NCBI GenBank assembly: GCA_011033025.1
Contig: WFMF01000018.1
Coordinates: 992,001 to 1,056,000 of the forward strand
Source of the DNA: Beroe forskalii
Lineage: Eukaryota; Ctenophora; Nuda; Beroida; Beroidae
Length of the DNA: 64,000 bases
Direction of reading: 5' to 3'
Part shown: positions 13,183 to 25,296 of the stretch, in pieces
Layout of the letters: every line of letters begins with the position of its first letter
How positions within the stretch are numbered: the stretch's first letter is position 1
Notes under the pieces: generated by a model
The model's database searches: none
Seen by the model: only the letters and a program-made list of their open reading frames with translations
Told to the model about the DNA's origin: nothing
Made by a program: the position numbers and the translations under genes

Positions 13183-15664
13183 AAGCATGTTTATTTGTTT
13201 AATTAAGTTTTGTAACATTCGGTAACTCAGCGTGTCAGAATCCGAATATAAATCTAGAGATGGACTTTCGAAACTACTGATGGAGTTTTGAAATCTACTG
13301 ATGGAGTTTTAGAGAGAGACTCTTTGCGCGTGTTTATATAACTCCATCTCTGGTTTCGTAACCCATCAGTGATGGTTATACGTATGCAGCACGCGCGAAA
13401 ACAACACGGCCGTATATAGATTAAAGACGATACCGGGGTTCTCAGGGAAGCCGATTTTGCAGTATTGACAGGTGCACGGTGACTCCAGGATTGACTTTTG
13501 GATCTGCCTGTCAGGGCTTCGGTATACAGTACGTGTGACATGAGCTAGGTTGTCAATTAGCTGGCATGAAACTGGCTATTGTATCCGGGGATGTGTGCAA
13601 TGTGCAGTGTAAAATATACAGTGTTAAATGTACAGTGTATATAATATAACTGCATTGTACACTACCGTTACTCAATGGGTCCGATTCACGACTTCCCTAG
13701 CCTGTGCTTGCTGAAGCCCAATCACTGTGAGACAATTGCGTTCGATCCCATTGGCCAATTATCCGGTAATATTTCGGGGAAAGGGTGGATGCCAGGTATC
13801 ACTATATCTAAACGATCCTTTTGCAGAGTAGGTAGTAAATGGAATGGAATCAGAATGGTCATTAGACTGGTTCAGGAGTGGTAAATGGGGGTGGAGGGGG
13901 CAAAATTGATTGAGCAATTTTGGGCAATCATCCTGGTTACTTGCCCTCTTTTCAGGGATTGGACAAATTTTGTTGTCCAAAAATATTAATTAGACAAAAT
14001 TGGACATGTTCATAAAAAATATTATGACTTCGTTACAGATCAACATAATCTACTATACTAATCTGCTAGATTCATCATTTAAAGCATATGTTCTTTTCGC
14101 CATTAGTTTGAGTTCTAATAAGTACACAAATAAGGAGCATACTTCTTCTGTTTTGAGCAGAGCTCTGCAGTTCAGGGTACCAAAATGCTCATCAGGGTGT
14201 CCACTTTTTATAGCCCGGGACACATTTTTGGGTTGTTTTCGTCTCTAATTGAGCCCAATTGTCTTTAATTGGGTTAATTGGCAACTTCGGTATTTTTGGT
14301 CAATTTACTACGGGATTTCGACTTATTTGCGTACATTCCACCGGTTTTTGGGGTTTTGCAGGATTTCAACTGGACTAAGAACTGGAAAAAGTACTATAAT
14401 AGGACGTAATTGGGCTTTATTGGGTGAATTTGTATTTTCCGTGTTTTATAGGGCGTCATATTCATAAGTCAGAACTTTCATTATGCAGTTTCCATATGGT
14501 TTTTTAAAGGTTTTAAATGTCTCAGACCCAGTCAAGTGCCTCTAATTGGCCTTAATTAGTTAATTGGGCAAGAAGAAAATTCCAATTATGCCTGTAGTTA
14601 CCCTGGTTTTTGAGAATTGGACAAAATTTCGTTGCCCAAAATTGGACTTGCCCCCCCCCCCCACCATGAATTATAAATGAGGTATTCCCGCCCTGGCCAG
14701 GGCGGTAACCCCCCGCGGTAAAAAGAAAACTGGCCAGGGGTATAAGTTAGAGATTTGAGTGTCACAGGGTGATAGTATAATAAGATTAATAAGATATAAT
14801 AATAATATCATGATAATTGGGAGCAAATTTAAAACGATGAGATGTCAAGAACGGGAAATGGTAGAGCCATGATCGAGGCCAGGTTTTGTTGATCTAAGAT
14901 GGGAAAATGTTATAGGCTATAAGAGAAGTTCTGACGTCATTTTCACGTCACTATGACGTCATCAACTTAGCGAAATTTTGTTTCTTTTTAGCGAAAATAG
15001 GCTAATTTCGAGCGCATTTTTCACCAAGAAGGAAAGGAGATAGCGGTCTGATTTTCGGAACAATTTTAGCAAATTTAAGAGCTTTCAGAAAATCATACGG
15101 ATTATTGGGCTATCTCGATTTTTTCATCGAGATATACGCGATTTTCTGAGTACGGTGAAAAATCGATTTCCAAATTATAGGACAAAAGTTAAATGAGTGA
15201 GGTGTCAAGAACTGCAACTTATCTTGAAATGAGACCGGTCAAAGTATGTTGTACTAAGGTGGAATTGTCTTATAGGCTATATGGGAAGTTGGTTTGAGTC
15301 TATTTGGGTGCTGTGATGACGTCATCAAAATCGCGTAAAACCACTAAAATAGCGTATTTTGCGATAGAACTATTTTGCGCTACTTTGGACATCTCTAACT
15401 CAAATAGTTTTCATCGGATTATGTTTTACTTTGATATGCTGCTTTTAAGACCTTAAGATTTAGCTATAAAACGAGTTTCAGGGCGATCGGTCGAAGATTG
15501 TTGTCGTGGGAGGCTTCTAAAAAATTGAACTGCAAATTGATTGAAATTACGTTTATGACGAAAAATTGTACTGTAATCCTATTCTGTGATACGATGGTCT
15601 ACTGATAATGGTTTCTCCATGTCTTGCAGTGAATAGGGATGGGAAATATACGATGAACTAGTGG

Positions 15665-15920
15665 AGCACGTGAGTTGACGCGGACGTTTTGTAGAAATTA
15701 GGGGATTTAAAAGAAATTGATATTTTGGGATTTTCGACTTGATTACGTTGAAATGAGTTTAAATACGACTAATGCACGTGAAATTAGATCTAGTTGCCAT
15801 ATTTCAGCACGTGAGTACACACGGACGTTTTGTAGAAATTAGGGGATTTGAAGAAATTTATGTTTACACGGGATTTTCGACTTGATTATGTTGAAATGAG
15901 TTTAAATACGACTAACGGGG
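15665..15920 (+). repeat. 141-bp tandem duplication
   Basis: AGCACGTGAGT starts both copies (15665 and 15806); both continue with CGGACGTTTTGTAGAAATTA, GGGATTTTCGACTTGATTA and GAAATGAGTTTAAATACGAC with a few differences. Confidence 0.85.
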
Positions 15921-16035
15921 TCTGAATAACGGGGGGGTCTGAATAACGGGGGTCCGAATGACGGGGTCCGAATGACGGGGTCCGAATAACGGGGGTCCGA
16001 ATAACCGGGGTCCGCATAACGGGGGCCCGAATTGT
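15913..16035 (+). repeat. TCCGAATAACGGGG tandem array
   Basis: About eight copies of a 14-16-bp unit (GGTCTGAATAACGGGG, GGTCCGAATGACGGGG). It begins at the end of the preceding duplication, TAAATACGACTAACGGGG, so it may have grown from that edge. Confidence 0.9.
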
Positions 16036-17769
16036 TAACTCAAGCTCATTTTTTTAATCACCGTAAGCCGTTTGGGGTAACAATTAACTTTAAACTTAAA
16101 GGGGCCTCTTTAAGTGATACATTATAATTGAGAATTTGATCGTTCTTAATCTTTGTAATATGAACATCTACTTAAATTGAAATGAAATTTATCACTCAGG
16201 TGGAGGTGACGCCAGCATTTCACTTGCAGCTTGAGCTACGACGCATCTCTCAGTTTCAGCCCCCACTGCTCAGAATAAAGATTGCCCGGCGTGGGTCTCA
16301 TTGTCAGCTCACATGGCTTTTCATCTGTGTCTGTGGAAGTTGGATGGATTTTAAGATCCGCGATGACAATTACATAAACTTTACTTTGCCTGGGCTCTTA
16401 AAGTTATATTTAAGTAAATTAAAGCATCTTCCCAAGTTCTTATTAAACTCTGCATAAGAAATAGTATTGGCCGGCTCGGGCTATGATACGTGATCTTAAG
16501 CCTTGGACTTATTTGTTCATTGTTCTCAATTTTTCATATAATATATTGCATTTGTATTGGGGGCCATCCATGATCAACGACGTCCAAAATTATTGGGGAG
16601 TCTTGTCGATGTGGATTGCAGAATAGGGGAATAGGGGGATGGGTCTTTGGCTAAATGCGGACGTGCACATTTTTTAAAATAACGATGGATTATCAGTAAT
16701 TTTATAAAGATTTCCTCATTTTTCGAAGATATTCGGCAAAAATGTGGAAGATCGGGGGAACTGGAAGTGAGTGGTTTTCAGCTTGCGGACGTTTGCGAAC
16801 AAGGGGGTAAGACGGGGTCGAAAATGGCCAAAATTGTGCGTATGTCCTTTATGGATCAGGATGGCCCCTTGAAAAATCGTCAATGTCGACAGTGGTGATT
16901 TCGATCTTCGACAATGGCGTTCCATTGACTATCATAATGATGGCGATGCATTCATTTTCTTCTATAGTGATGTCTATAACTATTGTTAACAATGGCTCGT
17001 CAATGACGATCTTCATTGACTGTCTTTGTCGTCAATTAAAAATGACCACAGGCGACAATGTAGGTGTCACTCATTTCCGGCAATGAACCTTAATCGCCAT
17101 TGACGATCGTCAGACAACTATTTTGACACGGAACCACTATTGTCGACACTGAATTCATAGGCGCCAGTAGTAACAATGGATCCATTGTCACTATTGTCGG
17201 CACCGGCAATTCCTTTTCGACTGCAATGGCGATTTATTTTCTATAAATACGCCTATGAATTTTATGAATTTTTGAAATTAGCTATGAGTATGACCCCTAA
17301 TTTGCCTCAGTGACTGATTAATAATTTACTTCGTGTTTCTGATATGATAGTATTAGGGAAAAAGTTTTGCCCGTTTTTACTGCTAAACATTCGACGTTTT
17401 TCGATTAACTAGTCCAATAAAGTTTCAGTTTACCCGTACCGCTTTCAAGTCATTTAATATCAGAATTCTGATTCACATATAATTTAGGAATTGTAAAAAT
17501 TAATATGTCATAATGAAAATGAAATGTTTCTTCAATTCAAATAGCAACTGTTTGCAGAACGATATAATCGGGCCAACGTTCAAAAGGGTTTCACTTTCAG
17601 CTTTAAATACTTTTTAATACTGTATTGACTATTTATATTATAAACTATGAAGTATATATTTCCAAAAGTTAGACGAGTTTTTCATTTGGTTTCTCCACAA
17701 ATCACAATGGATCATCTGTGGCGGTCAAATTCAATGGCGACAATCAATTGACACTGTCCATATTCGGCA

Positions 17770-19960
17770 GTAATTAGCCGCAGAATTCCGAGCGTATTCG
17801 CTTCGGAAACACGGGCGAGGTCGCTGCAGAATTACAGGCGAGTTCGCCGCGGAATTACAGGCGATTTCGCCGCAGAATTCCGGTTGAGTTCGCCTCAGAA
17901 TTCTAGGCGAGTTCGACCCAATATTCCAGGCTAGTTTGCCGCGGAATTCTGGGCGAGTTCGCCGTGGATTTCTGGGTGGGTTCGCCGCGGTATTCCGGGC
18001 GAGTTCGCTGCGGTATTCCGGGCGAGTTCGCCGCGGAATTCCGGGCGAGTTCGCCGCGAAGTTCCGGGCGAGTTCGCCGCGAAGTTCCGGGCGAGATCGC
18101 CGCGGTATTCCGGGCGAGTTCGCCGCGGAATTCCGAGCGAGTTCGCCGCGGAATTCCGAGCGAGTTCGCCGCGGAATTCCGAGCGAGTTCGCCGCGGAAT
18201 TCCGGGCGAGTTCGCCGCGGAATTCCGGGCGAGTTCGCCGCGGAATTCCGGGCGAGTTCGCCGCGGAATTCCGGGCGAGTTCGCCGCGGAATTGCGGGCG
18301 AGTTCGCCGCGGAATTCCGGGCGAGTTCGCCGCGGAATTCCGGGCGAGTTCGCCGCGGAATTCAGGGCGAGTTCGCCGCAGAATTCCGGGCGAGTTCGCC
18401 GCGTAATTCCGGGCGAGTTCGCCGCAGAATTCCGGGCGAGTTTGCCGCGGAATTCCGGGCGAGTTCGCCGCGGAATTCCGAGCGAGTTCGCCGCGGAATT
18501 CCGAGCGAGTTCGCCGTGGAATTCAGGGCGAGTTCGCCGCAGAATTCCGGGCGAGTTCGCCGCGGATTTCCGGGCGAGTTCACCGCGGAATTCCGGGCGA
18601 GTTCGCCGCGGAATTCCGGACGGGTTCGCCACGGGGCGAGTTCGGGCAAATTCACGGGCGGAATTCCGGGCCAACCGGGTGTGCCGCAGAATTTTTACCG
18701 ATTTCGCCACACTGTCTCAGAATTCCGGGCGTCGAGTTCGCAGCGGACATCCGAGCAACTTTTCCTAAGAATTCCAGGCAAGTTTGCCGCGGAATTCCGA
18801 ACGATCTTGCCGCTGAATTCCGAACGAGAGTTCGCCGCGGAATTCCGAACGAGTTCACCGTGGACTTGGAGGTTCAACTTCAAGCGTGTTCGCTGCGAAA
18901 TTCCGAGCAAGTTCGCCGCAGAATTACGAGCGAGTTTGCCGCGGGATTCCGAGCGAGTTCATTGCGGGATACCGAGCGAGTCTGTCGTGAAGTTCCGAAC
19001 GGGTTCGCAACAGAACTCTGAGTGAGTTTACCACAAAATTCCTAGCGTGTTTGCGCAGAATTCGGAGCGAGTTCGTAACGAATTCCGAGCGAGTCCTCAA
19101 CAAAATTCCGAGCGAGTTCGCCGCGAGACATCGAGCTAGTTTGCCATAGTGATAGAATTCCAAGCAAGTCCGCCGAGCAATTGCAAGCGAGTTTGCCGCA
19201 GAATTCCAAGCGAGTCCACTGGTAACATAAAATTCCGAGCGAGTTCGCCGCAGAATCCCGGTCTAGGTCGCCGCAAAATTCCGGGTGGGTTCGCCGCAGA
19301 ATCCTGGGCGACGCGAGTTCGCCGTGGAATTCCAAGGGAGATCGCCGTAGAGTTCCGCACGAGTTTCCCGCGGTATTCCGGGTGAGTTCGCTGCACTGCC
19401 GCTGAGTTCCAGGCGAGTTCGCCGTAGAATTCTGGGCGACTTCGCCGCGGTATTCCGCCTTCCGGGCGAGTTTGCTGCACTGCCGCAGAATTCCGGGCGA
19501 GTTCGCCGTGGATATCCAAGCGATTTCGCTGCAAAATTCCAGGCGAACTAGCGGCGGAATTCTGGGCAAGTTACCCGTGAATTCCGGGCGAGTTCGCCGT
19601 AGAATTCTGGGCGAGTTCGCCGCGGTATTCCGCCTTCCGGGCGAGTTTGCTGCTGCACTGCCGCAGAATTCCGGACGAGTTCTCCATGGATATCCAAGCG
19701 AGTTCGCTGCAAAATTCCGGGCGAACTAGCGGCGGAATTCTGGGCAAGTTACCCGTGAATTCCGGGCGAGTTCGCCGTAGAATTCTGGGCGAGTTCGCCG
19801 CGGTATTCCGCCTTCCGGGCGAGTTTGCTGCTGCACTGCCGCAGAATTCCGGACGAGTTCTCCATGGATATCCAAGCGAGTTGGCTGCAATATTCCGGGC
19901 GAGTTCGCTGCAGAGTTCCGGGCAAGTTCACCGCAGAATTCCGAGCGAGTTCGACATGCA
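17770..19960 (+). repeat. GC-rich 23-bp EcoRI satellite with higher-order repeat
   Basis: The core unit GGCGAGTTCGCCGCGGAATT plus CCG repeats about 90 times; EcoRI sites recur every 23 bp (e.g. 18243, 18266) and SacII sites in many units. Units are most uniform at 18.1-18.6 kb and diverge outward. From 19.39 to 19.93 kb eight or so units form a larger block repeated three times with 175- and 178-bp spacing (TATTCCGCCTTCCGGGCGAG at 19451, 19626, 19804). Since 23 is not a multiple of 3 and the unit lacks stops, long open frames appear on both strands but are artefacts. Confidence 0.95.
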
Positions 19961-22900
19961 ATTGCAGGTCGGAAATTTAAGCACTTCGTTAATTGAGATT
20001 ATGGATGTTTCTAATTTTATTATATGCGGATCATCATGGCGGGTAAGACTAAGAGATCCTGGGTGACCAGAAAAAGCTAAAAAAGAGCGATAGGAATTGA
20101 AATTTGAAAAGATAGCGAATGATAATAATATATTTGTTGGGGCCAAAGTTTCGGAACTTAGGGTAAAACTAGCTGATGAGAGATTTATATCTACCGTGTA
20201 GTCAAACATATGTACTCACAAAACACGTATTTTCTAGAAATACGGCAAAAAATATCATAATATTTTTGGCAGAAACTGCCGTATGTTTTCGTTTTCAATC
20301 TTTCAATGTTAAACTTTTGCTTCAATTTTTAAAGAATTCTTAAAAGTCATCATTTTCTTTTAATCTGAATTTCATCAGAACTTTAGCTCATAGTGAAGTA
20401 ATATGTATTGATCAGAAATTTTTATTCGAAAAGCACTATTCCAGACAGCTTCATATTGTTTCAAAGTCACACAATACAGATTTTATTTTGTTTGCGTTGG
20501 CGGGTTGAGTGTGTGTTTGACTATATATGGTCAAGGTTTAGCCTCTAATTCCCGTGTAATGTTATTCTAAAAGTTTCCAGATTTCGGATTATAGGGAACG
20601 GCTAATTGCTGCATGTTAAGCGGAATTCAATCCTGCTCTGTGTGTGATCTTTGGATGTAATCGCCAGCGAAAATAGGCGGCGGTAAGTCATGAGCGACCT
20701 TCATAAAATTCTGATAATAGCGTCACCGAAATTGATACGATCGCATTAAGCTGCATCGTGTTATTTTTTACTAGCTCGAGGGGGTGTATTGAAATTACTC
20801 CAGCTACCACTAATGTAATTTCCGTGGGACCATTTCCTTATTTCTGCTGTTTATTGAATCTTTCAAAGTTTCAATGCAAACATTGTGGCGGCAGGCACAG
20901 AAAGGACCCACGGATAATTTATGTAGTTATGTGGTCTGGGCGTCTCCTACATCTCTATATATACATGTCCTCAAATATCCAGAATGAACACGAGAGAATG
21001 TGCATCATCAGTTATATATGTTAACATGTAACACATACGTCACAGGGCTGGGAGCCTGATCATCGCTCAATCTCATGCTGCAGCTGCAGAGCTGCAGCTT
21101 TGATCAGTGATCTAATGAGCTGATGGCGGCATGTCTCCAATTAAGGTTATCAAGTCTGTACTGTGTTTCATATTCACTGGAGAAGTAGAGAGCAGCTGCG
21201 TCATTATCAGGATTATACGTAGTATGCAGCTGAAAATCGGAAAATTTGATATTGAGCTATTGAGTTACTGCCAAAGTTGCAGAGAGAAAAGAAGATATTT
21301 ATATCTTATAAAACTTGACGGCCGGCGCGGAAAAATTATTGGAATACAAACTTCAATGTGTAAACACTTGAAAGCTGCTGCACATTGCGTGATTAACTAA
21401 CAATATTGATCACCTGATTGGTCACAGGATTACTGCTACGTGACGAATTCCCAATATTAAGGCATGATATTGATTGTCATGTGACTCCAGTCACCTGATC
21501 AGGCTGTCCATATTAGCTATCATGATGTCGAATTGTCGAAATGGTCATGTGAGACTCTCACACCCAGCTATAAACAACGCGTGTTTCTGCTTAATCTCTT
21601 CAAGTGTTCATACTTTCATATATCGACCATATTGTTTATTTTACTCTAGGATTTACGTGCGTTTGTACCGGCCCTAATTATTTTACCTGTCCAGTACTCC
21701 AGTGCTTGATAATGATAGTACGCCCTGATCCGACTATTCTTATAACTTTCAATTTCATAGCCGTTTTATCAATATCAATTCTCCAATATTTGTCATTGTG
21801 TACATTTGCGATTCGTTATAATTTTGTATGTCAGCGAATAAAGTTAACCGTAGTGATCATTCATCAATCATTGGGCTATTGTCTGCAGATGTTGCTCACT
21901 TTGAAATTGCGGTACCTTTTTGGGTTGAAGTTTTGCTTGAAGTGTTTTGCTTGATTTTGTTAGTTGTTGAGTAGTTAGTATTGCGTGTTTGGTAGTATGT
22001 TAAGGTAGTATTACAAAGTTATCAGTACTAAAAGTAGTATACACCGGCAACTGGATTATGTTATCATGATGATGAAGCTATGAAGGATACACCATGGCAT
22101 ACTACGTCACGATAATACGTTAAAAGTGAATATTTTCGAATGTTAGCCTAGCCGGGTTAATTACATTCACTCGTGAATCTCACAGCTTGGGAGGTAACAA
22201 AATCAGATACGGCGGTAACTTTAAACCGAAACATCGCGCCGTATCGATATCAATTATTCAATCATCAACACGCACAGGAGGAGGAGAGCATAAATCACGT
22301 GACGCGTAGAAGAGCGCGGATTGGTCAGAACGGGACCTGCGCAAGCAACTCACCGAGAGGATAACAATCGGAGTGCATTTTTATGCATTTTATGCATTTG
22401 CATGCACTTCTAGTTAACATAGGAAGTAGCGCATTATGCGCTGTTCTAATGGGACAATTACCGTTCAAATGCAAAAAACCGCGCACAAATCGGACCACTG
22501 GAAGCTGAGATCAGCGGCCTTTTTGAACATACATACATACTACCTCATCATTTGGGAAAGGTACACACCCCAACCTCATCTCATCATTTCAAGATTTATG
22601 TTACACCACTCATCCGATGTGAAAGATTGAAATGACGTCACTACTGCAATTTAAGTTAGATCATCTAAATTCTAACTTAGGTCCAAAACTTGTCCAATTT
22701 TACAAGGAGTGGTTGATGTCAAAATTTCGCCTCTAAAGTCTAACTCTAAGTGATGAGTTCATCATTTTGCAAACCTACATACATACTACCTCATCACTAC
22801 CTCATCATTTCCAAAATATACATACATACCCAAGTGATGAGCTCATTTCTGGATGGCCCCTAATGCCTTTATGGTACCACTACCAAAGTTTCGCATATCT

Positions 22901-24240
22901 GGTGCCTTTCATATAAAACATCTTTTGGCAGAAGCTAATTAAACTTGCAACCTATTAGGACACTCCATCACGATAATTTTTAGTAAACAAGAGAAAGAGA
23001 TTTTACTAATTAATAAAAGTGAATTTAATAAAATTATAAATTCCACAATCAAAAAGTTGATGTATCACTACAACTATAAAATGGACGATGGGCTAAAATC
23101 CCTCGATTAAAAAGATGTATATAATATAAATTTACATGGCAATATAACCAATCACATATTTTCGTATTTTTATGTGCGAAAATGCATAAAACAATATCAT
23201 AATATCATAATCTCTAATACATGTGTGTAACTGTAATGAAACACGTAGTCCAAACCAAGTCAAAATCATTAGCTTTAAGTTTAATGTTTAGATAAAAGTG
23301 TATTTATAACTAAACGTAATATTTTAACGATTAAACATAGTCGTAAACAAAATTCAATAATAAATACGGCCGAAAACCGTAAATACGATGTTAATTTAAG
23401 CGATCAAAATTAAAAATATTCCGGATTTAACGTAAAATACATGTTCTCTAAGAGTTCTACTTCTTTTAAAACGGTTAATATCGTCCATGTTAATAGCTTG
23501 AATAAATCAAATTTGCCAAAGATTTTTCCAAGTGAAGTGTACTGAAAAGATCTAAAATTTATGTCTTCAAAATACAATTGATTTGGTGCCAACATTTAAT
23601 CCAAATGAGCTTACAAAATTGCAGCCCAAAGTACACAAACCTAAATTTATTTATTGAATGAAGGCACTAAAAAAGCACAAACTATCAAAGTGTCACTCGG
23701 TGAAATTAATTGTATTTCTAACTATGTAAACTAATTAATATGACATAGCACAAACATACACACACATACATAATCCAAAACATGTCGGACTACCCGTCAG
23801 AATTTAACTTAAAGTCTCACGACCGAACCAGTGACGGACATTAGCCAAGTGACAAATTGACTTCCAGCCTTGTGACTATTGTGAACAATTTATCAACTGA
23901 CCATTGCCAACCACCGATTCCTATGAAACATAATGGTGAATATAACGATCGTGCAAAATTGAGATATATTGAATCGTAATATTTTGTATATTAGTCACAT
24001 GAACTGTACCCCCTTGCCTATAAAATGAACCAGATAATCAGAACCGCAGTAACCACGGTGCAGTTACCATAGTTACAGCACACTGGTCGCTGTAGCAACC
24101 ATATGGTTACCATGGCAAGGAGTATGTTCAGGGTGAGAGTCTATTTAATGCTATGGTTCCGCATTGGATCCTGCCCCGGCGCCCCCCGAGCTGCTGAGTC
24201 GACGCCTGAAGCTCTGTCTTTCAGCACCCTGAAACGGGAA
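19961..24240. other. Non-coding block
   Basis: No supported exon. The open frame at 21604-21954 is hydrophobic but has no family pattern. Contains TACATACATACTACCTCATC-type repeats (22.53-22.84 kb), a CpG- and E-box-bearing patch (CACGTGACGCGT, 22296-22307), and X-box-like GTTACCATGGCAAG (24105-24118). Confidence 0.5.
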
Positions 24241-24251
24241 CACGAGTTATA

Positions 24252-24320
24252 CGAGTAGTCAGTTGGTGTAATGGTATTAAGTCTGGATAGTGATCGAAAG
24301 ATCCCAGATTCGATTCCCTG
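24252..24320 (+). ncRNA. tRNA-like pol III unit (SINE head or tRNA relic)
   Basis: TAGTCAGTTGGTGTAATGG resembles a tRNA D-arm/A box and AGATTCGATTCC a B box, at normal spacing, with GATCGAAAGATCCC between. The stems do not fold into a full cloverleaf by eye, so a SINE head or decayed tRNA is more likely than a working tRNA. Confidence 0.35.
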
Positions 24321-24364
24321 CCTCCATATATCCTTTCCAATCACTTGGAGAGGATATATGGAGG
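24321..24364. repeat. 20-bp inverted repeat with 4-base loop
   Basis: Arm CCTCCATATATCCTTTCCAA (24321-24340), loop TCAC, and a complementary arm (24345-24364) with one mismatch that would be a G-U pair in RNA. It directly follows the tRNA-like unit. Confidence 0.85.
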
Positions 24365-24555
24365 ATTGGTGATACGAATAATTGGCGCTAAGTTTCATCA
24401 GAATATCATCTGAAATGATTCGCAGTATTATAATGTGGGAGACAAATCGTCATAACGATCTATGTAGTGTGTGAACTTCGGTCTGCAAAAAACAAGCGCA
24501 GCTGCGACTTTGATTATTAATCGATAACTTGAACATGGTTTATCAACAGAAGGTT

Positions 24556-24792
24556 TTTATTTTTCCTGGAATACCTTAGGAGGTGTATTTATGTGGGATA
24601 AATTTTCGGTGTTTCAAATTATGGTAAGTTAAAAATATGGGGATTTTTCAAGTTTTCACTCTTGTTAACATATGATAATTACGTCAAGTCGAAATTTCGT
24701 GGTGGGTGATAAAATGGGGATATTTCTGAAAAATCCCCAAATTAGAACCTTTATAAATAAACCTCCTGGAATATATAATACGGTATTTTAAT
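24556..24792 (-). terminator. Possible Mhc polyadenylation signals
   Basis: On the minus strand ATTAAA lies at 24787-24792 (about 450 bases after the stop) and AATAAA at 24556-24561 (about 680 bases after). Either could end the 3' UTR. Both hexamers are common by chance in this AT-rich DNA. Confidence 0.25.
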
Positions 24793-25242
24793 CGGAAACC
24801 TGCAGTTTTGAATGAATAAAGAATATCTCTTATAGGTATAAGACAGATATAGCAGCTCAGAGAAGCTTGAAAAACCTTCAAAACAGCGATAGCGCAAGTT
24901 AAATTAGAAATAATAAAAAATTCCCAAAATAAACATGCAAAACGCAAAAAAGAATCTCCAATGCAGCTTTACTTTTTCTAAAAGAAAAACTTCTCCGTAA
25001 TTAAGCAATTCAAAAGTCCAGAATCTGTCCTCTTAAGTCTAAACATTGAAACATGTAAGCGAAACCGAAAATTCAGCATTCACAAAAAACAAAAGTGCTC
25101 CAAGTCAAAACATGAAACAAAAACTGATTCCAGGCAACCGTGGAAACACATGCAAGTCACCAAGGCTGTAACAAGAAGTGAATCTCTTCGCACTCACACA
25201 CACACACACTCGCTCACACACACATACACACTGTGCCACTTA

Positions 25243-25296
25243 CTATTCTTCCTCTTCTTGATCCGGCTTATTTCTAGCATTCCGTGGTACGTACTC
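25243..25296 (-). CDS. Mhc: Mhc exon 32: terminal exon and stop
   Basis: 54 bp including the TAG stop, phase 0, acceptor GTCTCCAG. Encodes [17 protein letters not shown], a short acidic non-helical tailpiece, joined to GRSTMGRS of exon 31. I chose this exon because it is the first downstream acceptor giving an in-frame short tail with a stop; the length is typical. The acidic run is unusual but plausible. Confidence 0.8.
   Translation of the reverse strand, partial: EYVPRNARNKPDQEEEE

Larger units (their letters stand above)
13183..17769. other. Non-coding block with diverged repeats
   Basis: No supported exon. Contains a doubled CTACTGATGGAGTTTTGAAA (13268-13310), TTGGACAAAATT/TTGGGCAA-rich sequence (13.9-14.66 kb) ending in a C14 run and a CCGCCCTGGCCAGGGCGG palindrome (14.68-14.70 kb), two diverged copies about 370 bp apart of a segment containing TTATAGGCTATA and TGACGTCATCA (14.8-15.4 kb), the tandem duplication at 15.67-15.92 kb, and a CATTG-rich stretch (16.88-17.22 kb). 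Confidence 0.5.

Noticed and set aside
17931..19025. Long open frames of 156-353 codons on both strands
   Set aside because: They are products of a stop-free 23-bp satellite read through all three frames; the translations are simple 23-residue repeats.
21604..21954. 116-codon hydrophobic plus-strand frame
   Set aside because: T-rich DNA gives such frames by chance; no signal peptide, family motif or splice context.
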